Shown here piece by piece: positions 17,459-25,880 of a stretch of 64,000 nucleotides of DNA. A model generated the notes under the pieces. That model had not been told where the DNA came from and did not search any database. It saw nothing but the letters and a program-made list of their open reading frames with translations. The translations under genes were made by a program, and so were the position numbers. Numbering within the stretch: position 1 is the first letter of the stretch; the number at the start of each line of letters is the position of its first letter. The DNA is from Paenisporosarcina antarctica. GTDB taxonomy: Bacteria; Bacillota; Bacilli; Bacillales_A; Planococcaceae. The stretch covers positions 2,424,001-2,488,000 of the forward strand of contig NZ_CP038015.1 of the NCBI RefSeq assembly GCF_004367585.1. The letters are read 5' to 3'.

Positions 17459-17605
17459 TTAAAGTTTCTTATACGCTCGTCTATCGGCATACTCTCTACA
17501 AGCATTGCATACTTTCAGTACCTTACCTGTATCATTTTTATACGTAGTCAATGGTTTTATTTTACGTTTGCAAATCGTGCAAGACTTCTTGAAATAGTTA
17601 AACAT
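17459..17605 (-). CDS. Small zinc-ribbon-like protein, copy 2 (48 aa)
   Basis: Found by hand on the minus strand. It begins MFNYFKKSCTICKRK, has a second pair CNAC, and ends EYADRRAYKKL. GGGGAG lies nine bases before the ATG. The two CxxC pairs, their spacing (about 21 residues) and the flanking residues match copy 1 at 16848-17033, with roughly 45 percent identity by eye, so this is a tandem paralogue. Function unknown; a small zinc-binding regulator or ribosome-associated protein is possible but not shown. Confidence 0.6.
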   Translation of the reverse strand: MFNYFKKSCTICKRKIKPLTTYKNDTGKVLKVCNACREYADRRAYKKL

Positions 17606-17837
17606 CCAAATACGCTCCCCTTTATTATGTATGGTATTCTTTCAATCAATCAAATTACCAAAAATTAATTTTAGCCTATTTATTTATTATTATATTAACA
17701 AAATGTAATATAAATCCCCTACGATGATGTACTTTTTCCAAGCGGTAAAAAAATATCTCAAGAATTATATACATGATTATTCCTTTTTAAACTCAAACTA
17801 ATACGAATCTACTTTACAATTATGAGGAGGAATTCTT

Positions 17838-18023
17838 TTGGATACTAAACGAATAAAACAAATCGTCTCTTCACCTAAAGAAATTGAGGTAACATACAAT
17901 GGCGTATCAGTTTGGATTGACCAGATACATGAAAACGGTGAACTTGCGACAGTTCATTTAAGACGCTCTCTAGAAGAAAGATCGGAAGTCAATATAGCTG
18001 AGCTTAAAGAAGAAATTCGATAA
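17838..18023 (+). CDS. sspH: H-type small acid-soluble spore protein SspH
   Basis: 61 residues matching SspH: MDTKRIKQIVSSPKEIEVTYNGVSVWI near the start, the ATVHLR block, and an acidic end ELKEEI. SspH proteins accumulate in the spore core and are minor SASPs that do not share the alpha/beta DNA-binding sequence. GAGGAGGAA lies seven bases before a TTG start. Stands alone between gene-poor stretches, with its own terminator. Confidence 0.92.
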   Translation: MDTKRIKQIVSSPKEIEVTYNGVSVWIDQIHENGELATVHLRRSLEERSEVNIAELKEEIR

Positions 18024-18070
18024 GAATAAGCGTATGGTTTGTAAACGAAAAAATTTTTTTCTTCAGTGAA

Positions 18071-18105
18071 GATGATTTCTGTATAGCACAGAAATCATCC
18101 TTTTT
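18071..18105 (+). terminator. Intrinsic terminator after sspH
   Basis: GATGATTTCTGT and ACAGAAATCATC pair perfectly around a 5-nt loop, followed by CTTTTT. Confidence 0.9.
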
Positions 18106-18242
18106 ATATTTCATTGATGTGATACAGGGCTTAATCTCTGTCTCATCTTTGAAATGACCAAGAAAAAATGCCTTTTCTAAAGGGAGCGATGGGTGAAGAT
18201 TCAATCTAAGGATCTCTAAGTCCATTAAATCTAGCACAAAAA

Positions 18243-18272
18243 AACCCAGCAACTTTGATAAGCTGCTAGGTT
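18243..18272 (-). terminator. Intrinsic terminator after the SGNH-type gene
   Basis: AACCCAGCA and TGCTAGGTT pair with one mismatch. On the minus strand the stem is followed by a long T-run (A-run at 18237-18244). Confidence 0.75.
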
Positions 18273-18321
18273 GAAATGCATATTGATTAGTTGGATGAAC
18301 CCTATGACCAGTGTTTCCTGA

Positions 18322-19362
18322 TTATTCACTTATCCAATTCTTCATATCCCTTAAATATTGTTCTACATTATTCTCTGTAACACTTAGATAAATTTCACCT
18401 TCGCCTTCCCCGGTTTCTAATGAGTGAATCATTTTATCGCCAATTTCAGGATAAAAGTGATAGAAGTCCATCCACTGTTTATCGTTTTGAGTTAAGTCAT
18501 TTTGCATATGAAAAGATTTCACTTCACCAAACACCTCAACTATTTCGCGAATAGAGCGTGCGTAAGCATCAAAGAAATTCGGATTGCGTAAATATATTTT
18601 CAAACGATCTTCATGCGCCATGTCCGTGAAAATAACAAATTTGGAGTCTTTATTTTCTCTTTTAATCTTCAGCAACTCGTCTTTGTAAAATTCGTTATAA
18701 GCGAAATCAGTCGTATAGTTTGTTTTATCATATCGACTTTTAAAATCTTCTTTTGCTTTTGATAATCGATTATTTGGATAAGTTGTTTTTACTTGGTTGT
18801 CTCTCGTATACGATCTTTGCAGAGGATAAGCATTTGCTTTTGATGCATTGTAATTTACCAATGATTTGTCTAATGTGTCTTTTGAGAAGAGCACTGTATA
18901 ATCTAATACTCGATTTTGAGCTTGTTCAAAAAAAGTATCAGGTTTTCCCATCGGCGGTTGGACATTCGCATAGTAGGAATGTAACGATAATTCAACATAA
19001 ATGTCATTTAGTACGCCATCATTTATTTTTTTGGCAAAAGCAATATAGTCACTGTATTCGCTTATATGCATGGAACTTAATCCATAATTAAAAACTTCAT
19101 CGTGCTTAAAGCTGTTGGTATTCATATAAGTCACACGGCTTGAGCCAATAAGTAACGAACTAAAAGATTGACTATTATTAACTAATAGATTCGTTTTTTG
19201 TAATCGTTCATCAAAGCCATTTTGATAATCATTATGTGCATGTGCATGTTGGAAATTCCAATAAGGATCTACATAATAATTGAACCCCATTACACCAAAT
19301 ACAGGGATGAGAACAATCAACATGCTCACCAGAAAAAGATTGAACCATTTTCGATAATTCAA
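18322..19362 (-). CDS. SGNH-hydrolase-like protein paired with MBOAT (DltD/AlgJ-like acyl transfer)
   Basis: 346 residues. One N-terminal membrane segment (about 9-29) leads to an outward domain. Seen: LLIGSSRVTYM (nucleophile block I, Ser74 or Ser75) and near the C-terminus DFYHFYPEIGD, the D--H pair of SGNH esterases/acetyltransferases. It starts 13 bp after the MBOAT stop, so they form an operon. In DltB/DltD, AlgI/AlgJ and PatA/PatB systems the MBOAT moves an acyl group across the membrane and the SGNH partner attaches it to a cell-surface polymer. The acceptor here is unknown; wall teichoic acid genes 2.4 kb away make a wall polymer a fair guess. Not canonical DltD. Confidence 0.78.
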   Translation of the reverse strand: MNYRKWFNLFLVSMLIVLIPVFGVMGFNYYVDPYWNFQHAHAHNDYQNGFDERLQKTNLLVNNSQSFSSLLIGSSRVTYMNTNSFKHDEVFNYGLSSMHISEYSDYIAFAKKINDGVLNDIYVELSLHSYYANVQPPMGKPDTFFEQAQNRVLDYTVLFSKDTLDKSLVNYNASKANAYPLQRSYTRDNQVKTTYPNNRLSKAKEDFKSRYDKTNYTTDFAYNEFYKDELLKIKRENKDSKFVIFTDMAHEDRLKIYLRNPNFFDAYARSIREIVEVFGEVKSFHMQNDLTQNDKQWMDFYHFYPEIGDKMIHSLETGEGEGEIYLSVTENNVEQYLRDMKNWISE

Positions 19363-19374
19363 ATGAAGACACCC

Positions 19375-20844
19375 CTAAAAATTAAAATACAAAAATTCAC
19401 TATTCTTATGAAGAATATACGTAACAAATAATACAGCAATAATACAGACATTCACTAGCAGTAAGGTAGATACTTTAGGTTCGAATTTCTCCAATAATTG
19501 AATTGAATTCGGAGCCAGTAAAGATACTGCCAAAAATAATAGAAGAAAAGGCACTACAAACATAGGATTCGTTAACCAATGGACACCTAAAAACTCGAAG
19601 GTTTCCCATGTAGACGCGAATGCAAGTTTTTGATTGAATACATGAAGAATACTTTGATCCAAAGTAAACATTTTCCCAAACAACGTATGAGCTTGTCCTA
19701 AACTTTCCGCTCTGAAGTACACCCATGCTAAGTTAATGAAAGAGAACGTAATAAACCAAGATATTACGAATGGAAGGACAATTTTGGTTTTGCCCCATAC
19801 TCTTACAATGATGGATGCAACCCCATGTAAAGTTCCCCAAACCACAAACGTCCAGCCTGCACCATGCCATAAACCACTAACTGCAAAGATGATAATGATA
19901 TTTAAATATGTTCGATACTCGCCTTTTCGATTACCACCTAACGGGAAATAGAGATAGTGAGTTAAAAAACGGCTAAGCGTCATATGCCAACGTTTCCAAA
20001 ATTCTTGGATATTTCGAGACTTATATGGTGAGAAAAAGTTTATTGGTAATTTAATATTAAACAATAAAGCTAACCCAATAGCCATGTCACAATAACCACT
20101 GAAATCAAAATAGAGTTGCAACGTATATGAAAGAGAGGTTAACCAAGACTCTACAAACGTCAATGTTTCTACATTCGCATAACCTTCATTTGCCCACACA
20201 GCAAAAGTATCTGCAATTCCAACCTTTTTGAACAATCCAATTGAAAAAATAAAAATACCTTTTACTATGTTACTCAATTGAATGTGATATTTACTTTTAT
20301 CGTTAAACTGAGGAATCATTTCATGATGATGGACAATTGGTCCTGCAATTAATTGAGGGAAAAAGGTGACAAATAATGCATATGTCATAAATGAATATTG
20401 TTTTGTCTCCCCGCGATACGTATCTATAATAAAGGCAATCTGTTGGAACGTGAAAAAACTTATCGCTAAAGGCAATAGTAAATTCTGTAAAGCAATATTC
20501 GTTTCAAATAAGAAATTTGCATTCTCAACAAAGAAATCATAGTATTTAAAATACCCTAATAACAAAACGTTGCCTAAGACGCCCAAAAACAATAACAGAT
20601 TTCGAGAAAATAAATTTTTCGAACCATTCATTATAGTTCCTATTAAAAAGTTAAAAATCATAGAACCTACAATTAAGAACAAATAAACAGGATTCCAAAA
20701 ACTATAGAATACAAGAGAAGAAATAATTAAGAGAAGTAAAGCCATTTTATGTAAATTTATTTTATGTAATCCAAAATATATTAAAAACACTACTGGCAAA
20801 AATAATAACAAAAATTCAATGGAATTAAAAAGCACTTTATTCAC
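19375..20844 (-). CDS. MBOAT-family membrane O-acyltransferase (AlgI/PatA/DltB-like)
   Basis: 489 residues with ten or more membrane segments. MBOAT hallmarks: FPQLIAGPIV (about 162-171), YFDFSGYCDMAIG (245-257), FWKRWHMTLSRFL with His287, and SGLWHGAGWTFVVWG with the invariant His327. It imports an acyl (often acetyl) group from the cytoplasm for transfer to an extracellular polymer by the SGNH partner encoded next. No dltA or dltC carrier-protein genes are present, so D-alanylation is unlikely and an AlgI/PatA-type O-acetylation is favoured. AAGGGTG precedes the ATG. Confidence 0.92.
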   Translation of the reverse strand: MNKVLFNSIEFLLLFLPVVFLIYFGLHKINLHKMALLLLIISSLVFYSFWNPVYLFLIVGSMIFNFLIGTIMNGSKNLFSRNLLLFLGVLGNVLLLGYFKYYDFFVENANFLFETNIALQNLLLPLAISFFTFQQIAFIIDTYRGETKQYSFMTYALFVTFFPQLIAGPIVHHHEMIPQFNDKSKYHIQLSNIVKGIFIFSIGLFKKVGIADTFAVWANEGYANVETLTFVESWLTSLSYTLQLYFDFSGYCDMAIGLALLFNIKLPINFFSPYKSRNIQEFWKRWHMTLSRFLTHYLYFPLGGNRKGEYRTYLNIIIIFAVSGLWHGAGWTFVVWGTLHGVASIIVRVWGKTKIVLPFVISWFITFSFINLAWVYFRAESLGQAHTLFGKMFTLDQSILHVFNQKLAFASTWETFEFLGVHWLTNPMFVVPFLLLFLAVSLLAPNSIQLLEKFEPKVSTLLLVNVCIIAVLFVTYILHKNSEFLYFNF

Positions 20845-21135
20845 CCTTATTTCTAGTAATATAACTTTTCTATTATATTCAAAACTATCATTTTGGTCAA
20901 ACCTTGATTCGGCTTCAATTAAGACGAAACGCTCCTACTTTATTCATAAAGGTTCAACCTAGCTCTACTTCGATGGCAGAAAAAACTCATTTTAAATTTT
21001 TCGTTTAACATGGAAATTTTTCTTTTTTTCCATCAATATATGTTAATTTCCAACTGCGATACTCATACTAAAATCGTCTAAATAGTGAATATTTCAAATG
21101 ATATTCTGTCATTCAAAAACGAATGTTAAAAAGAA

Positions 21136-21202
21136 GTTGTCTAATAAGTACCTACAATATAATAGGTGGAGGAAAAATGACATATTTTACTGAAGCCACT
21201 GA
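21136..21202 (+). repeat. Degenerate intergenic repeat, copy 1 (possible IS-end remnant)
   Basis: The order GTTGTCTAA, GACATATTTTACTG, CCACTGA recurs at 30833-30884 in the same orientation with gaps. No transposase is nearby. The rest of 20845-21302 holds no gene I can support. Confidence 0.3.
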
Positions 21203-21240
21203 CACCTATTGAAAGTATTGGGGAATTATATACAGACAAT

Positions 21241-21279
21241 AAAGGAAGCAAAACACTATTTAGGTGTTTTGCTTCCTTT
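21241..21279 (-). terminator. Perfect terminator after glcF
   Basis: AAAGGAAGCAAAACAC and GTGTTTTGCTTCCTTT form a perfect 16-bp stem with a 7-nt loop, 23 bp past the glcF stop. Confidence 0.85.
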
Positions 21280-21302
21280 TCACTATTAAAATTAGACCAT
21301 CA

Positions 21303-22595
21303 TCAAGAAACCTCGCAAGCTTCAGCCAATACTTCAACCAAATGCTTTACGGATACTGTTGATTCAAGTCCCTCACGTTTAACGCCTAAAATCATTTGAA
21401 GATGACATCCTGGATTGGTAGTGATAATTAGGTGTGGTTTCACATCTTTGACTGTTTTCATTTTCATATCTAGAATCATCATAGATTCTTCATGATGGAC
21501 GATGTTATAAATACCTGCAGAACCGCAACATAAATCTTGATTCTTCATTTGAGTAAATTCGATTCCGGGAATTTTTCTTATGAGCTCCATTGGTTCGTTA
21601 ACGATTTTCTGGACATTCGTTAAATGACACGAAGGTTGATACGTAACTCGCATGTGGAGCGGTTTTGTAATTGGCAGTTCCATCCGTGATAAAATATAGC
21701 TAATATCCTTGTTTTTCAATGAAAATTTCTTCGCTCTTCCAAACCAAGGATCACTTTTTTCAAATAAATGATCATATTCAACTAATGCTGCACCACAGCC
21801 ACCAATTGCATTCACAATATAGTCGCAATCTAATTGTTCAAATACTTCAATATTCTTCTTTGCCAATTCAATGGCAGTTTCTTTCTCAGCACTATGTTGA
21901 TGCAAAGCCCCACAGCAAGTCTGTTCTTTTTGAAGAACTACTTCACATCCCGCTTTCTCTAACAGTTTCATGCTTAAATCATTTACGCGTGCAAAAAATG
22001 TATCCATTATGCAACCTGTGAAAAATGCTACCTTGGTCTTCGTTTTCAATTTAGAGTTTACTTGAAAATTTTCTCGTGACTCGGGCTTGTAAATTCTCGG
22101 CGTTATCTGTTCCATCGTGGCTAGTGACGGAGAAACTTGTTTGATTACACCGGATTTTCTAATTACCTTATCTGCTTTTGTTCTTTGATATAAGCGTAAA
22201 CCAGTTCCCACGATCTTCAGTATTTTTTTGTTTGGAAGCACCTTTTTAAAGACAATATTTCGAACTACTTTTTCACTAATAGATTGCTGGCTTTTACGAA
22301 ATGCGCCCAAAACATCAATTGCAGAATCTAGTATTTTTCCATATTCCACATTTGTTGGGCAAATTGTTTCACATGCTCGACATCCCAAACAGCAGTCAAT
22401 AGAATCCCCTAAATCTTCAAACCCTATTTTCCCTTCTGCTGCCAGTTTCACAAGCTGAATTCTTCCACGTGGAGAGTGACTTTCTTTACCAAAGGCTAAA
22501 TACGTCGGACACGCAGGCAGGCAATACCCACATTGAACGCAACTAAAAGTTTCATCGTATGCGAGTTTATCCTGTAATATTTTGTTATTAGTCAT
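21303..22595 (-). CDS. glcF: GlcF: glycolate/lactate-type oxidase iron-sulphur subunit
   Basis: Electron-transfer subunit of a membrane-associated 2-hydroxyacid oxidase. Two 4Fe-4S motifs at the N-terminus, CVQCGYCLPACP and CCLGCRACETICP, and two CCG domains (TCCGALHQHSA and DLCCGSAGIY), each preceded by further Cys-rich HxxxC blocks. About 430 residues, normal for GlcF. The ATG at 22595 overlaps the glcD stop by eight bases; a TTG at 22607 with a closer AAAGG site would add four residues and cannot be excluded. Partner of glcD; the third subunit GlcE is missing, as in several Firmicutes. Confidence 0.92.
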   Translation of the reverse strand: MTNNKILQDKLAYDETFSCVQCGYCLPACPTYLAFGKESHSPRGRIQLVKLAAEGKIGFEDLGDSIDCCLGCRACETICPTNVEYGKILDSAIDVLGAFRKSQQSISEKVVRNIVFKKVLPNKKILKIVGTGLRLYQRTKADKVIRKSGVIKQVSPSLATMEQITPRIYKPESRENFQVNSKLKTKTKVAFFTGCIMDTFFARVNDLSMKLLEKAGCEVVLQKEQTCCGALHQHSAEKETAIELAKKNIEVFEQLDCDYIVNAIGGCGAALVEYDHLFEKSDPWFGRAKKFSLKNKDISYILSRMELPITKPLHMRVTYQPSCHLTNVQKIVNEPMELIRKIPGIEFTQMKNQDLCCGSAGIYNIVHHEESMMILDMKMKTVKDVKPHLIITTNPGCHLQMILGVKREGLESTVSVKHLVEVLAEACEVS

Positions 22596-24003
22596 TTCGC
22601 AACTCAAACCTTTGCCCTTTTACCGGAAAAATTTTACCCGGATTCAAGATATTTTTTGGATCCCATGCTTCCTTAATACTTTTCATCATCGCAAGACCAT
22701 CCACGCCTAATTCCATCTCCATGAACGCTGACTTCATTGTGCCAATTCCGTGCTCTCCAGACAGCGTACCACCCAAATCAATAGCAGCTTTGAAGATTTC
22801 TGCAACCGCCATTTCCACTCGTCTCATTTCTTCCTTATCACGCTGATCCGTAATAATATTCGGATGAAGATTTCCATCACCAGCATGACCAAAAACTACC
22901 AAGTGTATATTGTATTTTTCTTTGATGAGTTTTAACCTTCTAAACATTTCAGGTATTTGACTCCTTGGTATCGTTGCATCTTCAGAAATTTTTGTTGGTT
23001 TTAACTTTACAATAGCAGGCGAAACAAGTTTTCGTGCTTGCCACAACTCAGCTTCTTCCTTTTTATCCTGGGCAACTTGAACACTTCTCGCACCTACATT
23101 CATACAAACTGATTTTACTCGTTGCATTTCATCTTCTATAGCAAGTGGATGTCCATCAAGTTCAATCAGTAAAATCGCTTCCACATCCACTGGTAATCCT
23201 AAAGAAGCATACTCTTCTACAGCGATGATAGAGCTTTGATCCATTATTTCCATTTTTGATGGCATAATACCTGACACTAAAACCTTCGAAATCGCACTTC
23301 CAGCATCAATAATGTCATCAAACAAAACCATTGCGGTCAAGGAAGCTTGTGGTTTTGGAATTAATCTTAATGTCGCTTCTGTAATAATGGCTAGAGTCCC
23401 TTCAGAACCTACAATTAGTTTTGTGAGATCATACCCAGTTACATTTTTAATGGTTTGTCCACCAGTTCGCACAATTTTCCCATCAGCTGTTACAATCTCC
23501 AAACCTAAGACATAATTCTTCGTAACACCATATTTCAACCCACGAGGTCCACCCGCATTTTCTGCTAAATTACCACCAATCGTGGAGACATGAGCACTGC
23601 TTGGGTCTGGAGGGTACATAAGTCCAAATTCATTTGCTGCATCATTTATATGTGATGTAATCACACCTGGAGAAACGGTAGCAATTAAGTTTTCCTCATC
23701 AATTACAAGTTTTGTATCCCATAATGAAAAATCCAATACAATACCACCATGTACCGGCAATGGCCCACCACTTAAACTCGTTCCCCTACCTCTTGGACAA
23801 AGTGGAATTAAATATTCGTTTGCAATACGGACAATGCTTGCAACTTCAGTAGACGACATGGGCTGACACACAACATCAGGTTTATACATGCCGAAAGAGG
23901 CATCAAATGAAAAGCTATACAAATCTGCTTCACTAGTTAAAAATCTCTTTGGGTCAGCTAATGTCTTTTTAAGTTTTTCCAGGATATCTTCTGTAACTTT
24001 CAC
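22588..24003 (-). CDS. glcD: GlcD: FAD-linked glycolate/D-lactate oxidase subunit
   Basis: Oxidises glycolate or D-lactate to the 2-oxoacid using FAD and passes electrons to GlcF. Seen: FAD-binding CPRGRGTSLSGGPLPVHGGIVLD, PPDPSSAHVSTIGGNLAENAGG, GLEIVTADGKIVRTGG, and C-terminal HAGDGNLHPN and SGEHGIGTMK. Start moved: the longest frame would run from 24093 and overlap the regulator gene, but the GTG at 24003 has AGGAGG nine bases before it and gives 471 residues, the usual GlcD length, 13 bp after the GntR gene. Glycolate versus lactate cannot be told. Confidence 0.92.
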   Translation of the reverse strand: MKVTEDILEKLKKTLADPKRFLTSEADLYSFSFDASFGMYKPDVVCQPMSSTEVASIVRIANEYLIPLCPRGRGTSLSGGPLPVHGGIVLDFSLWDTKLVIDEENLIATVSPGVITSHINDAANEFGLMYPPDPSSAHVSTIGGNLAENAGGPRGLKYGVTKNYVLGLEIVTADGKIVRTGGQTIKNVTGYDLTKLIVGSEGTLAIITEATLRLIPKPQASLTAMVLFDDIIDAGSAISKVLVSGIMPSKMEIMDQSSIIAVEEYASLGLPVDVEAILLIELDGHPLAIEDEMQRVKSVCMNVGARSVQVAQDKKEEAELWQARKLVSPAIVKLKPTKISEDATIPRSQIPEMFRRLKLIKEKYNIHLVVFGHAGDGNLHPNIITDQRDKEEMRRVEMAVAEIFKAAIDLGGTLSGEHGIGTMKSAFMEMELGVDGLAMMKSIKEAWDPKNILNPGKIFPVKGQRFELRND

Positions 24004-24016
24004 GATGAGTAACCTC

Positions 24017-24715
24017 CTATTCGTAGTTATGTCGAACTTTAATCGAATGTAAATGTTCCCACATTGCTTTTTTTGCTGACTCAGCATCTTCATTTAGTAT
24101 CGCTTCATATATTAATTGATGTTGCTTCATCACAACTTTAACTTCTAGTGGTTGCAGCAACGTTTCCATGCGATTTTGTTGGATAAAGGAATATACTTTT
24201 TCAGATATGACTTCCATTAATCCTTCCATTATTGCGTTGTTAGCACCCGTTAATATAGCTTTATGAAACGCATAATCTTCTTCTATAGCTAGTTCACCGT
24301 TCAGTTCTGCATTCTTTAAGTTTACATAACAGTTTTCTAGCTCCATACGTTGACCTACTGTAATTCTCTTAGCCGCGTAATAAGCTGCGTCTCCCTCGAT
24401 TGCTTGCCTTAACTCAATCAATTCGGACAAATTTTGTTTTTTGGGCTTTAAAACCGCTAGCAATTCTTGTTGGATGACTTGTTTCGTGTGACTTACAAGA
24501 AATATTCCAACGCCAGGTTTTATAGAAACAATTCCATTTGCCTCAAGTACGGAAATGGCCTCTTTAACCGTTGTTCGTGAAACTTCTAGAAGTTCAGCAA
24601 TTGTTCGCTCTGACGGCAATTTATCTCCAGGTTTTAACTTTTCTTTAGAAATAGATGAGAAAATCTCATTGATTACTTCATGATATAACCTATTTTTCTT
24701 CAAGATTGGTTTCAA
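24017..24715 (-). CDS. GntR-family regulator, FadR/LldR subgroup (FCD domain)
   Basis: 232 residues: an N-terminal winged helix (KLKPGDKLPSERTIAELLEVSRTTVKEAISVLEANGIV) and a helical FCD ligand domain with the metal-site residues in ELRQAIEGDAAYYAA, DYAFHKAI and HQLIYEAIL. Relatives GlcC and LldR respond to glycolate or lactate and control the adjacent oxidase; being first in the glcDF operon supports that role. TTG start at 24715 with GAGAGGAG seven bases before it. A short inverted repeat, CTGGTTGGTCCAG, at 24743-24755 just upstream could be its operator. Confidence 0.88.
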   Translation of the reverse strand: MKPILKKNRLYHEVINEIFSSISKEKLKPGDKLPSERTIAELLEVSRTTVKEAISVLEANGIVSIKPGVGIFLVSHTKQVIQQELLAVLKPKKQNLSELIELRQAIEGDAAYYAAKRITVGQRMELENCYVNLKNAELNGELAIEEDYAFHKAILTGANNAIMEGLMEVISEKVYSFIQQNRMETLLQPLEVKVVMKQHQLIYEAILNEDAESAKKAMWEHLHSIKVRHNYE

Positions 24716-24742
24716 GCAAGTTCTCCTCTCTTTCGAGGTCTG

Positions 24743-24755
24743 CTGGTTGGTCCAG
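24743..24755. promoter_or_regulatory. Possible GntR operator before the glc operon
   Basis: CTGGTTGGTCCAG has CTGG/CCAG arms, resembling the TGGT-ACCA style of FadR/LldR-subgroup operators. Lies 28 bp before the regulator start. Weak evidence. Confidence 0.3.
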
Positions 24756-24770
24756 TTAATGAAAAAAATG

Positions 24771-24794
24771 AAGAGAAGAAAATTTTCTTCTCTT
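24771..24794 (-). terminator. 24-bp palindromic terminator after the OpuC-like operon
   Basis: AAGAGAAGAA, AATT, TTCTTCTCTT is a perfect palindrome. The minus-strand reading continues into CATTTTTTTC. It ends the operon that finishes with the alpha/beta hydrolase at 24934 and insulates the glc operon. Confidence 0.75.
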
Positions 24795-24933
24795 ACAATT
24801 TTTCACAAAGATTTATTCACTATATTGTAGTCGTATCACTTGTTACAAACATTACTCAGATTTCGCTATATAAGGAAGAAAAAATCTGGTATTTTTGTAA
24901 TTCATAATTCAGATTGGCTTCATTTACTAACAA

Positions 24934-25848
24934 TTATGCCGTTACTTCTGTCTTTGTATCAACAGACATATGAGAGTTGAAAAAGATTGTCAATTCGGCA
25001 ATGAGCTCCTGAAAAACAGGATCTTCATGATACATAAAATCATTATGTTTTCCATCAATTAAATAAAATTGCTTAGGTTCAGAAGCCGCTGCATATAAAG
25101 CTGTCGATTCCTCAAGGGGATGCAGTAAATTATCTTTTCCGTGACCGATAAATAACGGTGCTGTTGAAATATCTGTTACAACCTTCTCAGCGTTCATATT
25201 CATAATTGAATCAGTAAACTGAAGCTGCGTTTGTTTACCAAAAGGAGATAATGGAACTAATTCCTTTTGAACATAATCGTTTGTTGCTGGGTCTAGAGGG
25301 TAATGAATAAATGGATCAGCATACAGGGATTGTCCTGTTACTACACGTTGCACTCGGTCTTGCTCTACAGTTTTCACAAGATCCATCCATTCAACATAAC
25401 TGTGAATTGATTTTAACCAACGTTCCCCATCAAAGAAACCATTTAGTGCAGCAACTGCTTTTACTCGTTTGTCTTTAGCAGCAACTCGAACGACGTTGGA
25501 GCCACCCATTCCCCATCCAATTAAACCAACTTGGTTAATGTCTACTTCTGGTTGTGCTTGCAAAAAACTAATTGCGTTGATAATATCTTCGACTTGTTCA
25601 TCTAAAATGACACGGCCCTTTTCACCCTCACTGTTGGCAAAACCACGGTAGTCAAATCCAAAGCAAACATACCCTGCTTTTGTTAAGTTTTGCGCAAATA
25701 ATCGTGGGTAAAAGTTATTAAATCCTTGGTACCCTGAGTTTGAAATGATTGCAGGTCTTTTTTCCCCAGCTTGATAATCATCTGGTAAATAAACTGTTCC
25801 ATCTAACTTAAAACCTTCACTATAAAAACTAATTTGGCGTTCTTTCAT
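24934..25848 (-). CDS. Alpha/beta-hydrolase of dienelactone-hydrolase-like type; nucleophile position is Gly
   Basis: About 304 residues with a normal alpha/beta-hydrolase layout: FGFDYRGFANSEGEKG after strand 3-4, the nucleophile-elbow equivalent LIGWGMGGSN, FIGHGKDNLLHP with the acid Asp, and DGKHNDFMYH with the His. The elbow normally reads GxSxGG or GxCxGG; here the nucleophile position is Gly (residue 113, codon GGA). A Ser four residues on could act, or the enzyme has lost hydrolase chemistry or belongs to a divergent subfamily. GGAGG nine bases before the ATG at 25848 favours that start. Last gene of the sigma-54 operon, after the MmgE/PrpD gene. Confidence 0.8.
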   Translation of the reverse strand: MKERQISFYSEGFKLDGTVYLPDDYQAGEKRPAIISNSGYQGFNNFYPRLFAQNLTKAGYVCFGFDYRGFANSEGEKGRVILDEQVEDIINAISFLQAQPEVDINQVGLIGWGMGGSNVVRVAAKDKRVKAVAALNGFFDGERWLKSIHSYVEWMDLVKTVEQDRVQRVVTGQSLYADPFIHYPLDPATNDYVQKELVPLSPFGKQTQLQFTDSIMNMNAEKVVTDISTAPLFIGHGKDNLLHPLEESTALYAAASEPKQFYLIDGKHNDFMYHEDPVFQELIAELTIFFNSHMSVDTKTEVTA

Positions 25849-25880
25849 TTTTAACATCCTCCGTTATAATAGAATTTTTT

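Noticed and set aside
17317-17547. 76-codon plus-strand frame
   Set aside because: It is the antisense shadow of the 48-residue zinc-ribbon gene, which has a strong ribosome site.
18322-20844. dltB/dltD of teichoic acid D-alanylation
   Set aside because: No dltA or dltC, and the SGNH protein lacks the usual DltD sequence; an AlgI/AlgJ-type pair fits better.
24004-24093. N-terminal extension of GlcD
   Set aside because: Would overlap the GntR gene; the GTG at 24003 has AGGAGG at ideal spacing and gives the family length.
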